A stretch of 64,000 nt of DNA from Bemisia tabaci (GCF_918797505.1 NC_092802.1:12853480-12917479); one strand, 5' to 3'. Positions 48,169-60,558 are shown, counted from the first letter of the stretch. Numbers and translations: made by a program. The notes: generated from the letters alone by a model not told the origin.

Positions 48169-48211
<43 letters not shown>
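48169..48211. repeat. 43-bp poly-T run
   Basis: An uninterrupted T tract beginning directly after TTTCCAGAGGA. It could be the poly-A tail of a minus-strand retro-insert, but no element body was recognised. The exact length may be an assembly estimate. Confidence 0.9.
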
Positions 48212-48213
<2 letters not shown>

Positions 48214-48884
48214 TATAAAATGTTATTTTTGTGCAAACTTTTTTTCGGTCTCCGCGCCAGACATTACATCCAGTGGCGTGGCGTGCTATGCGATATATCG
48301 ATTGATCTACCAATGGGCCTGTTGCACGCAAGAGATACAGCCGCGCGAATAGACTTTTCAGAGGTTAAATGACACGAAAATTACGATGGTCACATTAAAA
48401 AAGTCTGAAATACACTTATTACTGCGCGATTTGCGTTGTTAGGAACGCGCTTTTAGGCGCTTCTGGGTACCAGATGCGCCCTTTCCAGCCGTTCGACTCC
48501 CCCGATGTAACATGTACTATACTACATACCGTTTTGCCTTATGGGTAATGACGCCATTCTGGTACACCCGGGAAAATTTGATTTTTTTCTGCATCTGGTA
48601 TTCGTAAAAGTTTTCGTGAAATGTCTTGCTTTTAAGCATAACAATCTCGCACGGACGTATTACCTGGTTAAACTATTTTGGGGCTTCGTTATGCTTAAAT
48701 GCCTCATATTCGAGGTTGTAGTTTCAGATTGATTCGAAAAAATCACGAACAGTCACGTGATCTCTTCATTTTAGTGACGTATTACTGTGCTATTTTGTGA
48801 TTGGTTCATTTTCTCGGCGCAGCATCGTCAGAGACAAGCATCGTCAAGCGTCAGCTGTTTGCGGCTCTGGGTTGAAGGTTTAAG

Positions 48885-49156
48885 GTTGCCGGCCAGGTTG
48901 GCCTAGTGGTCAGCGCGTCTGACTCTAGGCCAATAGGTCCCGGGTTCGAATCCCGGTGGTGGCGACAAATTTTCATGGAACTGACGAGTGGATCTGCAGA
49001 AACAGATTCCACTCGGCCTTAATCCCTGAAAATTTGAAAGCCTGGAGCATGGATGTGCCTAAATCCCATGATGTCTAAGGACAATAAATACTGTCTATCG
49101 ATGGCTGTAGGTTCCAACGGAATATAAGCCACTAAACCAGCAAAAAAAAAAAAAAA
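48885..49156 (+). mobile_element. tRNA-derived SINE
   Basis: The first 82 bases fold like a tRNA: GTTGCC pairs with GGCGAC, the A box is TTGGCCTAGTGG, and the B box (GGTTCGAATCC) lies in a perfect CCGGG/CCCGG arm. The anticodon region is worn, and a body of about 175 bases ends in a run of 15 A, so this is a SINE rather than a working tRNA. The body has its own hairpin (GAGTGGATCTGC...GATTCCACTC). Confidence 0.75.
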
Positions 49157-49598
49157 CAAGCAGGAAGCTCCAACGCATTGGCGTCGGAGAGCGGCTCTAG
49201 GGGCAGTAGTTGTAGTCAAGAATGAGGGCCTAGACACATTTTGTCATTGATGTACAATCCGACAACTGTCGATTCATGTTTTGTAACTTAGCAGATTTAC
49301 GTAGCCGGTGTATAAATGTGTATTGGGCTTTGATATGGCGAATACATGGCATTATCACTTGTTGTATACTTTTAATTTTGAAAGCTCTTTGGAGGTCCGC
49401 TTCCTAAAAAATCTCTGGTTGATAAGTCGTTTAGCGAGGCTGCAAAAAATTTGCATTTTTATATCTGAAAGTGTAGGTATTGGTTTTTTGTATAATTGTT
49501 TTTTTTGGATTGCTGGAAAAGTAACGCATACTTCTATAATTTAGGACTGAGTCAGGGAAATATAAGGTTCGTTAAATAGTAAATATTCCTAGTACCGT

Positions 49599-49868
49599 GT
49601 GACACTATTGTTAACGAAAAGTTTTTGCAACTTGTCAAAGAGGTTGTTGAATGATCTTCGAATAACTTTTGATGAGCTAGAGGTAATGGTTCTATCTGCA
49701 GCTCGTGGACTTCTGTACGATATTGTCCAGAATCATCTAAATTTTCAAAAAGTGTCCGCTTGTTCGGTACCCAATTTGCTCATTCATGCATACAAGGAGA
49801 AGCGCATGAAAGCTTTAGCAGACATTTTGGAGATGAATCAAGAATTAGATGAAGAATTTATGACTTAA
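49599..49868 (+). pseudogene. Degraded mariner-like transposase fragment
   Basis: The 89-residue frame resembles the end of the DNA-binding half and the linker of mariner transposases: LRITFDELE, YDIVQNHLNFQKVSA, then VPNLL, a Lys/Arg-rich helix and LEMNQELDEEFMT. The conserved Arg-Trp before VP is lost, and the catalytic DD(34)D region is absent. Part of the coding strand (ATCTTCGAATAACTTTTGATG) recurs inverted at 49,950-49,980, so the locus is also rearranged. Confidence 0.55.
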
Positions 49869-50433
49869 ATCACGGCACCTTAATCACGGGATGACCTTAA
49901 TTACGGCAACTATTTATTGTCCATGAGATGCAGATGGTTCCATTTCCCTAGCTCATCAAAAGGTATTCGAAGATCAATTTCATCAGCCACCCGTACGAAC
50001 CACGTTTCTAGTGACCCGTACTTGCTTCGCACGTATGAAACATACAATCAGAGAAAACAGAATTCATCTTACAATAATCAATAATCAGTAGGACATGAAT
50101 CGTTGCGATGTATAATACGACATTATAATGCGGCATTACTATTGTAATTCATTTTAATGGATTAGGGGCATTATAAATCATTATTGCCACGTCGGAATGA
50201 AATGTTGTAGACTGAATTGAAAAGCATGTTGGCAAAATTTATTATAAAAATAGTATAACATGTAGGTACAGTGCATAAAGGTAATACAAATTAAATGATT
50301 AGAGCGTGTATATTTCATTACATTATAGGTATATTACAATCATTTTTGTCATTGTTGGAAATTTTGATAGTTTGAAATTTGATAGTTGATAGTTGATAGT
50401 TTGAGAGTTGAAAATTTGGTTATTTTATTTAGT

Positions 50434-50600
50434 TAAGGTGATTCGATAGACGCCATATTTTGTGTCAGAATGGCATGCGACATATCCCATCAATTGGTTC
50501 CATTTTTTCATTTACTCATCATTTTTCTCCAATTTTAAGTTTCGCAATTCTGTTTTCAGGAGACTAAAGTACTCACTTATCAATTTGTATATTTATATTG
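50434..50600. mobile_element. MITE family L fragment
   Basis: Only the left arm is kept (GGTGATTCGATAGACGCC, then CTCACTTATCAATTTG). Confidence 0.6.
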
Positions 50601-51769
50601 AGTTAAGGGTAGAGACGTATTCCTCACCGGAATTGAGGAATGGAGGTGTTACAGTAAGTCCGGCATTAGGTTCCATTTCGACATCAGCGACGATCAACGC
50701 TACGATACTGGAAGCCAGTCTTCCGATATTAAATCCCTAGCGGGGAAGAAAAAAAATGCCTAGATTTCGCTAAAAATCCCTAAATCCCCAGATTTGCTCA
50801 AATATACTTAAAAAATCCCTAGATTTTGCAAAAAGCGCCGTTTTTAACGAAGAATCATGATGTCATTCGATGTAGCGATTTGCAATATTTAAATCTGATT
50901 GGCTCGTTTGAATTTTGGCGCTCTCTGAAAGCAGTGCTAATGAATTGCTCCTTTTAAAAATCAAAACAATATCGAATTGCGATATATTACACAGTTAAGA
51001 TAGGGCTATGTCCTGTCGTAAGCGGCGACATTCAGTCGATATCATTTCAATAATCGCCCCAATGGCCACGATAGTTGTTAGACGTTTACGGTTTCCCTGG
51101 TAACCTTTGTTTGCTATCAGCTGATATCAAGTAATATGACTAGGAAGCTCCAACCCAGTGGTTAAAGCTTCCTTAACCGCGAAAACTTTAAAATTCAAAT
51201 TTTCAAATTTTGAACGTAAAGTACATTTTTTCCATCACGAGATAAAAGCACAAACAAGTTTTGAATTGTTGACCGTATCACCATGATTCCAAAAATACAA
51301 TACACAACATAGCATTGACTAACAATAAAACAGTATGCAATAAAATAAAGTCATGACAAGGAACATAGCCGAAAATGGCGCCGATTCCCATCAACCAACG
51401 CGCGGTCTCTACAATGTAACATGCTGCATTGATACTCCCCAGCTGGGACCGTCCGGAATAGCAGCTCTAGTGCAAGCACCAGAGCCGCTAAAAAGGTTTA
51501 AGGTTATGTCAGAGAGAATAGAAAGTTAGAGGCCCGACTCGATGCTAGGTAATTGAAACAGATGCGCTCGCTGGCAACGTACGCAACTACTATTTTCTAT
51601 TGTTTTCCAGAGACTAGCGGTGGGTATGTTGCTGCCGGACCACCTTCACGTAGGCAATTTGTTATACATCGTCCGTCCGCAATACTCTCGCTTGGCCGTA
51701 TGAAAACGTTCCTCGCATGCGCAGTGTTAAAGAAGCGCCCTCCAACGCTTTGGCGTTGGAACTGCTTGT

Positions 51770-52116
51770 TTCAAATTTCCCGCGTCTGGGGGCAGTTTTC
51801 TAACGGAAACAATTAACGGCAACTCGCGGCTATTTCCGGTCAACTAAAACTGACAACATAACCTGAAAATCGGAGCTCGTGATATCGTGAAATGAAATGT
51901 AGGAGGATTGCGTTGGATATTTAAAAGTTGATCGATTTGGTTAGCGCATAAAGCGTATATGGACCACTATAGGAGATCATGTTGGGTTTGTAAACAAACT
52001 GAAGGAAAAAATAACAACAACAACAACGAATCGGCATCTTCCGGAAATCACCGAGCCCGCCGTTTGCTCGTTTCCGGTGATTAGAAAACTGCCCTCAGAC
52101 GCGGGAAATTTGAAAA
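51770..52116. mobile_element. Inverted-repeat element at the right end of the 3.94-kb element
   Basis: AAATTTCCCGCGTCTGGGGG at 51775 faces CCCTCAGACGCGGGAAATTT near 52095, about 34 bp each. It abuts the terminal repeat of the larger element. Confidence 0.65.
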
Positions 52117-52256
52117 AGCGCGTTCCTAACAACGCAAATTGCGCAGTAAGGAGTGTATTTCAGACTTTTTTAATGTGACCATCGTAATTTTCGTGTCATT
52201 TAACCTTTAAAAAGTCTATTCGCGCGGCTGTATCTCTTGCATGCAACAGGCCCATT

Positions 52257-52655
52257 AAACCTATGGAAAAATATCGATAAAAGAGGTGTTCTCAACGATC
52301 ATCTTAATACTCGATTCTTTACCATGGCTTCCATGGGGAAATATCGATAGTGGCGTGGCGTGCTATGCGATATATCGATTGATCTACCAATTAAACCTAT
52401 GGAAAAATATCGATAAAAGGGGTGTTCGCAACGAACATCTTAGTACTCGATTCTTTACCATGGCTTCCAATGGGGAAATATCGATAGTGGCGTGGTGTGC
52501 TATGCGCGATATATCGATTGATCTACCATTTAAACCTATGGAAAAAGATCGAAAAACGGGTTGTTCGCAACGAACCTCTTAATACTCGAGTCTTTACCAT
52601 GGCTTCCTATGGAGAAATATCGATGTATCGCAAAGCACACCACGCCACTGATTAC
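52257..52655. repeat. Tandem family G units
   Basis: The rest of the interrupted G element is followed by two or more units in the same orientation, each starting GTGGCGTGG(C/T)GTGCTATGCG, with about 150-bp spacing. The last ends with CACACCACGCCACTG. Confidence 0.75.
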
Positions 52656-55600
52656 ATCACGCTGGAGAGAGAAAGAGAAAGAGTGAGTGAGATGACGGTC
52701 ACGTAATAGTTTACTTCATTTATTGACATGCGGTTTTAAGACGAAAGAGGGAGAGCTTTGTATACGATACTAACTTCGACTGCACATCAGAGATGATTGA
52801 AAAACATTATACATGGGCAGTATACGATAAATGTACCACATTTTCTGGTGGTTATTGAGAATCGATGAGCCCAAGGTCAAAATTACGTTAATTCACGCAA
52901 GCAAGATTTTTAGTAAAAAGATTTTTGTCGAGCAGGGTAAAAGAAATGAATGGAAGGTAGAAAAAAATAAAATCGGATTAAATCTTCGATTGAAATTTGT
53001 GAAAAAAATCTTGATGGAAATAGAATTCTACGTAAAATTATATTACATGTGTTATATGTAATCTCTGTCACTATCATAGGTTTTTTTGTTAAAGAAATTT
53101 TTTGTGAATTGTTTGTGCTTTTTCGTCGAAGTAAGTGCAGTTAAGTATATTTTTGTGGCAAACATAAGAGGGAGAAGTTTAATCCAGGGTTTGCGCTCTA
53201 AAGGTAACAAATATTTACTTTGAATTGTTCTTTCTCGAAATTACGTTACTTAAATTGCAAAATTAGGACCATCCCAACACTGTTTCGGTGTTTTAAGTAT
53301 GGGTAATTTTCTTCCTCAAAATTTTTGGGGGAAATCTTCGCCATAATCTTCGGGTAATAATGAGGTAATTTTAGGTTTAAACGAATCAAGGTCCCACTGT
53401 AACCGTAAAGTTTACAAAAATTATGAAACCAATTGGCTGAAATTGCCCGCGACAAAACCACCAAAACTTAATAAGTTAGGGTGTATGAGAAACACGTCGA
53501 GACGTCCTCAGTTAGAAACCCACGCGATGAACACTAGATGAATTTCACTAAACTAGTCCGTGCTGCATACGTACAATGTTGAGGGCGTTTTGACTTTCTA
53601 GGTACTTAGCGCTTCACCTGCAGTGGGACAGCGCAGGCGGGCAGTTTTATTGAGAAGATCAGACAGTGCGATTTTATTACTTCATTTGTTCCGCGAAGAC
53701 ATATCTTAGGCTCGAAAAGTTATGCTTTAAACATCACGCTCAGCACATATTAATAGCATAACTGATGCACAAAAGGTACCTTGGTTTACGTCTTTGTGTA
53801 ACTATTCGTGCCCTAAATTAAGTATTTATAATATAAAAGACTTGCAGATGCAATGAATGCTCATTGAATGACATTGCTCTATGTTCTTGGCTCTTTGCTG
53901 CAGAACTGCCCGCCAGCGCCACACAGTGGGACGAAAAGGTGTCAAAACGGGACATTCGCACATTAAACGATAATTTTTCGCCGATCTTCTCAAAACTTGA
54001 CATTTTCGGTCTTTTTGGGAAAAGGAATCCAATATCATGTTCAGTATTTGGTTCATAGTGACAATCCCGCCAAAACATTGTGTTGCCAAATCTCTGTTTT
54101 AATGTATTTGATAAACAGATTAGCATGATTATAGTAGAGATTTAACGCGCGTGTCGTTTGCTTTTTTTCATTGAAAAAGAAAATGAATTCACTTATCCTG
54201 AAATTGAGAAATGTCTTGAGTAAGAATAAAACCACCCCCCCCCCCACCATCTTCTTACCTATCGCAAAAACCGCAGCGATATTTGACTATAGGGGAATGA
54301 GGTCATCAATGGGCAGACATTAAAGTGAATCCGAAAATCATAAACGAATAAGTTGCTCCCAAATATTATCATTCTTTGACACAGATGCTGTTTTTTCCCG
54401 TTTTTTTCAAGGACTTTTCTTCTTACATTTTTGAGCGTCATTTTCTAAAATCCTGATCATACGAAATATGCAACAGACACTCAAAAGTTCTAATCTTGAG
54501 ATGCCAAGGCAAAATTCCATATTTTAGAAACTCCGAGTTTCTTAGGGGTCTTTTCTGCACTTCTGAGATACCGTTCATAAGAATGAGGATTTATTGCCCC
54601 TTAATACATTGCATATTTTCCCATCGAACATGGTGGAATACAATTCATGGGACACTGTCAAACTGTCTACTTTGGTTGAAATTAAATTCTTAATTTCAGC
54701 CTCGATTCTAAACACCGTTTCCATCACGACATCATCCGATTCTTTGAACATTCAAAATAAAAAATCGGTCTAAAAGAAAAGACGATAGCAATCAGTATCC
54801 TAGATATCAGATGAGCATCGCAGGAAGCTGATAAGCAACGCAGGGCGGCGCGGCGCGGCGGCCAGCAACGCAGCCACGCAGCCCGTTGCGCTCAACCTCA
54901 ACCGTCAATTTGGCCTGTGAAAGCGCTCGATTTTAAGCGAACCGCGCTCATGTTTTCCCTTGTAACTTCCAAAGTCGGAAGAAGTCGGATGAAAACTAAT
55001 ATGATTCTGAAAGCTAAGGATACATAGAATCTCGATTTGCAAACCGTTTCTTGGACAAGTCTGGACATTTTTTTAAAACTCTAATTGAAGTTTGAATTTC
55101 AGTTTTTTGACTTGTCGATTTTTAATTCACTCTCTGACCCCCAAGAAGTAAAAATGAATCGTCACCAAAGACGTAAACGAATAGTCTATGTTTGTATTCA
55201 ATTGTTATGGCAAAAAATTGCATTTAAAATCATCTCGAAAGCTAGAGGAGCAACATTTGTATAAGTGCGCTTTTACATCTTTTTTTCATCTTACCGAAAC
55301 ACGCGTTTCTCTACGCCTGTCATTTGAATATTCCTCAATTAAATTGTTAAAATCTTCGTTATTCTGGAAGTTTAGACCCTCCAGGTAACTTCTACACCTT
55401 TGGTTTTTGCTTTTAATGATTTTCATTTTTACCGTGAATGTCCCGTTTTTGTAATGGGTTCGTCCCAATGTGCGCCACGCGCCACAGGCCGCAGGTGAAG
55501 CGCTAATGCCTGGAAGTCAAAACGCCTTCAATCCCGTGTATATGCAACACGGACATCCATGGAGTTCGAATAGTTGTATCCAGGCGCTACACTCAAATTC

Positions 55601-56588
55601 ATTTTTTTTTTTCACCTGCACCACTAACAATAAGAGAGGACGGTTTGCTTCTTTCTATTACTTATTCAGTTAATTCCAGCGTTGTTTATTCTACTAATGA
55701 AGTAAAATATTACTACGTTTTATTGAAACTTTGTCAATTTACCTAGAAATGCTTTAATTTTTTAAAAGTATCTCTACGATATACCCTCCAAAAATGTGGG
55801 CAAAGGCTGAGATGCTGCTCGAATTGACTTCTCAATACTACTTATCAAGACTTTGAGGATTTTAATAGTTTTTTTTCTTCTTCCATTTTGTGAAAAATCG
55901 GGTTTTTTACGGATACCGTTCACCGCGGATCACTTGTGGTTTATCATTCAATATTAAAGGCACACTTAAGGCCTATGGATTCACATATCTGCATGAGATG
56001 ACGAGGTTAAGCAAAACAGTCACTTCTGCTTGATCTGTGTTGCAGTGTTTCTAGCTCTCATCTCCTATTTTAATTTTTTGGAAGGGTACCTACCAACATC
56101 CCGACTCGAAAATTGTTGCATTCTTTTTGCCAATGCAAAAATTATTTCTATAAAATATACGATAACGTTGATTGGTTTCGTTCCAAACAATTAAAATAAG
56201 TGCTGAGAGTTTGGAGCACTGCAATGTAGATATGAATGTTTTGCTTAACTCTATCCAAATGAGATTAAGTTGATCAAAGTTTTAGAATAAAATTGAAGAA
56301 ATCTCTAGTTCTGATTAAGACGTGTTTTTGAACTGCAGGATGCAAAGTTCCTTTGATTCTTGTAAGCTGGAAATACTGTTTTCCTTCCATTTAAATCAAT
56401 TGGAATATCGATTTCAGATGAGAGAGCCTCCTCGCTTGGATTCAATTGTTTTGCATACATTTAAATTGATGAACTTCAGCGCTGCCAAGTTGCAATAATC
56501 AATACTGCTGACCGCGTTTCATCCAGCAGCTACTGCAGAAAGTCTATCAGATTGGAACTTATCGCATCTTATTGGATCTTGTTTATGA
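52656..56588. other. Cyclase intron stretch of nearly 4 kb
   Basis: No gene was recognised. There is a C-run (ACCACCCCCCCCCC) near 54,233 and a CG-rich patch near 54,840-54,900, with the rest AT-rich. Short open frames here have no coding signature. Confidence 0.4.
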
Positions 56589-57108
56589 AACATATCGACG
56601 GTGTAAGTCGGCAATCACATAACTCGGTTTGCGACGTCGCAGACTTCCTTCCATCCTTATTATTTTAAACAGAAAACTGCTCAACGGCAATTCTTTAAAG
56701 CTGCCGTAATTTTTCTTCTCTCTGCGAAGAAAATTCTGCATAAACTTCAAGGAATGACGTCAATTTGTTTTCCTTTAAAAAAATAACATACAGGCGGATA
56801 TTTTCATACACCGCAAACGAGATATCGACGGTGAAAGTCGGCAATCACATAACTCGATTTGCGACGTCGCAGACTTCCTGTCATACTTTATTTTTTGAAC
56901 GGATAACTACTCAACGGTAATTCTTTAAAACTGACGTGATTTTTCTTCTATGTGCGAGGAAAATTCTGCAAAAATTTCAAGGAATCATGTCCATTTGTTC
57001 TCCTTTAAAAAATAACATAGTTGCGGAGATTTTCAGACACCGCAAACGAGTTATGTGATTGCCGACTTGCACCGTCGATATGTGATTGCGGACTTACGCC
57101 ATCGATAG
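56589..57108. mobile_element. Family P elements, two units in tandem
   Basis: GACGGTG(T/A)AAGTCGGCAATC starts units at about 56,597 and 56,827; the inverse (GATTGCCGACTTGCACCGTC) closes the array. The unit matches 23,621-23,882. Confidence 0.75.
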
Positions 57109-57490
57109 GTCTTAACATTTTATTGTACTCAACAGTACCACATCAGTTAAAATGACTTCATTTTTCAATAAGGCACTTGTATTTGGACCACATTTGCAAT
57201 GAAGAGCTACTAATTACGACATATTTTAGAAACAGCGTAGTTGTCCTTTGCTCCCCTAGGCAGATAGGAGTTTTTATGAATAAAATAAATATTTCCGAAG
57301 AAGAAATTTGATGAAATTCAAATGCTTACATGGTGTATTTACTCAGCATGGCAGTGATGCTGGTGTTGCAGGGTTTTTAGAATCACCCTGTAAAAGGACG
57401 AACATTTTTTCTTTATTAAACCTAGAATGTTCACTCCTTATTGCAATATGTAGTCGAATATACTATTACTATGGGTCGAAAATGGCACAT

Positions 57491-57700
57491 CATTGAAAAA
57501 AAAGAATCTTAAATTTGCCGCCAAGAGGTATTTCTTCTTAAATCAAGAATTTTTCTGGTTAATACATGCTACTTGTTTGCCTAACCCGAACATTATTTTT
57601 CTTGTATCAAGAGAAAGTCAGTTTAAAGCAAGATAAAAAAGATTCTTGGCGGCAAATTCAAGAATCATCATGCTTGATCCAAGCTACTTTTTTTTCAGTG
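57491..57700. mobile_element. MITE family B next to a cyclase splice donor
   Basis: Ends CATTGAAAAAAAAGAATC and TTTTTTTTCAGTG. It ends at 57,700, 13 bp from the minus-strand donor at 57,713. Its poly-T end then lies just inside the intron. Confidence 0.8.
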
Positions 57701-57713
57701 ATAAGCGACTCAC

Positions 57714-57888
57714 CAGAGTGAATTCCGATTCGGAGTTTGAGCTTGTCGTCAGGTCTGTGCTTTATGGTGAAAGTCTTCACAGCCTTCAGTAACTCTAGAG
57801 ACATCAGCGCGATTTCTCTCGCGTGTTCTAGACCGTTGCGCACGGGGAGCCCTGACACTACCATGTACGCATCACCGATTGTCTCCAC
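57714..57888 (-). CDS. Guanylate cyclase, first exon seen (catalytic domain)
   Basis: A 175-bp exon coding [15 protein letters not shown], the following helix ([17 protein letters not shown]) and [10 protein letters not shown]. The Glu of VETIGD is the guanine-specifying residue and the Asp is a metal ligand by family knowledge. Acceptor TCTTTTGTCCAG, donor CACTCTG|GTGAGT, exit phase 1, joining the exon at 37380 across 20.3 kb. The preceding exon, which should end in the segment just before VET, was not found up to 64,000, so the gene continues beyond the window. A family B MITE ends 13 bp after the donor. Confidence 0.92.
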
Positions 57889-57975
57889 CTGGACAAAAGA
57901 AATAAACATCCAAAAATTTAAACAAAGCCATCGAACAAGAAAAACAACAAACCCATCGTATAGGCTAAAGTATAT

Positions 57976-58328
57976 TTATACACGGAGAAAAAAACTTCAT
58001 GCGTGGGACCCGAAGTTTAGGTCATATGGATCTCTGAACTTTTCGGATTGAGCATCTGAACACTTTAGGTCCAGCTGCTGAGGTTTGGATCACACATCTG
58101 AAACTTCAGTTATCTTAAGTACTTCGGTTTTCACATCCGAAAAACTTCGGTTCTCACATCCGAAAAACTTCGGTTCTTACATCTGAAGTACTTCAGATGT
58201 AAGAACAGAAGTTTCAGATGTGTGATCCGAACCTCGACAGCTGAACCTAAAGTGTTCAGATGCTCAATCCGAAAACTTCCTAACCTAAACTTCGGGTCCT
58301 ATGCACTAGGTTTTTTTCTCCGTGTATA
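57976..58328. mobile_element. Foldback element family F
   Basis: A 353-bp near-complete inverted repeat with TATACACGGAGAAAAAAAC ends. The interior is built from short direct units (ATCCGAAAAACTTCGGTTC, ACATCTGAAGTACTTCAGAT). It abuts the H element at 58329 without a gap. Confidence 0.85.
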
Positions 58329-58551
58329 TGAACGTATTTCTGTCAAACGGAACTAAGCACCATCGGGGAGGAAGGTAGAGGGGGGCTTGGATTGGCGGCG
58401 AAGCCGGGCGTCAGGCTCATTCCGTCTAATGCTCGCAATGCTTTTCCATGGCGCTTAGTTCCGTTTGACAGAACGCGCTATCCGGCATTCTAAATTCCTC
58501 AAAAGGAACTCAAATTGGCGCCTAGTTCCGTTTGACAAAAATACGTTCATA
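58329..58551. mobile_element. Element family H
   Basis: TGAACGTATTTCTGTCAAAC and complement; AACTAAGCACCA and GGCGCTTAGTTCC inside. Confidence 0.75.
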
Positions 58552-58606
58552 TGGAGAGTATGGACGAGGATGTCACGGAGAACTTAAGGCTATAAAAATG
58601 GCAATG

Positions 58607-59032
58607 CTGCCATGCTAAGGAAGAAAGCTGCACGAACCACCAGACGTTGCCAAATTTCTTTCGAAAATCACGAATTATCAGGAAAACCTGTGAACATTTC
58701 CCTTCCAATTGTTCAAAGGATTTCGCTCTATAGGCATGCATGGCGTTTTTGCGATGTATCAATTTATCTGCCATTTAAATCTTTGGGGAAGGATAAAAAA
58801 CAGGGTGATCGCAACGGATACCTTAATAATAGATTCTTTACCGTAACTTTATATGGGAAGATATGGAAAACTGATCATTCACGCCTCGCCCCTGTTTTGT
58901 TTGTAATTTGACCTAAAAAGTCAGAGCATTTCTAGGAAAAATATCCCTGACTTTTCTCAAGTATAAACAGTTTCTGAGAGGGAATTTGGCAACATTTGAA
59001 TGCTCATACGGCGTATTTCCTTAACACGGCAG
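58607..59032. mobile_element. MITE family I carrying a nested family G element
   Basis: The outer ends are CTGCCATGCTAAGGAAGAA and TTCCTTAACACGGCAG. A worn G element (about 58,733-58,900, GCGATGTATCAATTTATC) interrupts it. Confidence 0.65.
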
Positions 59033-59468
59033 CGTGGGTCGCGGGTGGACGGTGTGCACCTCAATACACGGTGTATGTACACTCATGTAGGAGCAGTTTA
59101 GGCAATTTGCACAACGGACCGCTTGAGTAACGGTGTAGTGCTTGAAGCATGACTGCGATGTCGAAGGCGCTGTGGTGGCGAATGGTCCGCGTTGGAGCCT
59201 CTTGTTGCCTCCAATGAGTGGAACTCGCAGCGTCAGCAAATGAAAATGAAGTATACAGCATACTGCTGAAAATTGTGCGAGTGGTCTGCTTAAATACTGA
59301 TTTTTGTGTAAATCACTGCAGCACAAAAGACAATAGAAAAACCGAGAAACCCCAGTTTCAACCCAAGGCTTTGGTTACTTTGTGTTCCACTTCCGTAGTA
59401 ACCAAACTCATGGGTTATTTTCTCTCTCAATGTAGCGTCGTTCAGTTTCTCAGAATTTCAAATTGAAT

Positions 59469-60203
59469 TGATGCGACGCACAGTGGATCGAGTCAACTAG
59501 AGAGGTCGGACATGAAATTGTTTACAAAAACTCCAAATTTTGTTGTTTATTTCGTCACAATTTAAAGTTCATGGGGTGCTTTTGAAAGAAAATTTCACGA
59601 GAAAACCGACGAAACCATCACTGAAAAAAAAAAAGGATTGCTAATTCACCGATTTAGGGTGGAGCAAAATTTGCCTCACTTCGTAAAGCTTTCTTATCCG
59701 TGCACGGTGTTGAATCAAGTGACCGACTAGCACGAATTGCTACACCGATTTGCTACATCTGCGCGCTTTCATGCAGTTAATCTTTCATCGAGTGGCTTGG
59801 AAGTGTAACTGCATTTTTTGGTATTGGTACTTTGCGAACAGTAAAAATAGCTCAATAGTTAGGCTGAAATAGCGGAATTTACGGAAAAATAGCGAAATTT
59901 ACGGAAGAATAACTAAAAAGGTAACAGACGTAGCTTTTCAGAGAGCAAAATCACATACACGCGTGTGTGTAAGTTAGCTGAAATTTGTGTAGCGATTACC
60001 TATACCTGCATGGTTTGCACGTTCGTTTTTTAGCTACAACATGCCATGAAATACCCGCGTGCACGGCAATTTCAGCAATATTCTTTTTCTCAGTGCACTT
60101 TTGGAACTTCAAAGTTTTGTACGAACGGAGTTATAAGCGTTTATAGTTTCCGAATTGTGTCCGACATCTCCTATCGACTCGGTCCACTGTGCGACGTGGA
60201 AGC
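59469..60203. mobile_element. Family U element with a nested CACTGAAAA element
   Basis: Outer ends GATGCGACGCACAGTGGATC and GGTCCACTGTGCGACG. An insert at about 59,619-60,096 has CACTGAAAAAAAAAAAGG and CTTTTTCTCAGTG ends and is unlike families A-E inside. Confidence 0.6.
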
Positions 60204-60491
60204 AAGCCTGCGCGCCCACCAATCTTGTCTCACCCTTGAGGCATATTTCGTCGCTTGGCCGACGTAAGGGCGTAACTACAAATTGAGATGAGCCCGGGAA
60301 AGCATTGAAACATACGGAAGACAGGGTTTATTGCAGAGTGTAGTTACGCCTTTATGTCAGGTAGGCAACGATTTAAATTGAAGTGGAATGCAATTGCTGC
60401 AACAGAGAAAATATGCGGGTTATTTGCAATTCCCCGCAGTTACCCGGAGACGCTCCCTCTTGGGGGCGTTGAGAGGGAGGCGGAATCTCAC

Positions 60492-60558
60492 CTTTCCCAA
60501 GAATGGAGACAGCGGTTAGTAGGAGGAAAAGGAACAGATTCAAATGCTCCTGTTTCAT
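60492..60558 (-). CDS. Possible first exon of a secreted protein (signal peptide)
   Basis: ATG at 60558 gives MKQEHLNLFLFLLLTAVSIL and then GK, a strong signal-peptide core, and reaches the donor GGGAAAG|GTGAGA at 60491 in phase 1. An in-frame ATG lies 27 bp upstream (60585). It could be an independent secreted-protein gene inside the cyclase locus. It is unlikely to be the start of the cyclase itself, because the exons for extracellular, membrane and kinase-like parts would have to fit between here and 57,888. No clear TATA or initiator was seen. Confidence 0.35.

Larger units (their letters stand above)
48315..52256. mobile_element. 3.94-kb element with about 136-bp terminal inverted repeats
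   Basis: The left end (48315-48452) starts TGGGCCTGTTGCACGCAAGA and is matched by the inverted right end (about 52118-52256) with few differences. It interrupts a family G MITE: joining the flanks (GATCTACCAA and TTAAACC) recreates the intact G sequence seen at 52,380-52,400. The target duplication is 0 or 2 bp (AT). Inside are a SINE, a mariner scrap and smaller inverted repeats, but no complete transposase, so this copy is non-autonomous. The superfamily is not identified. Confidence 0.75.

Noticed and set aside
48885..48966. Functional tRNA gene
   Set aside because: Anticodon arm is worn and a SINE body with poly-A follows.
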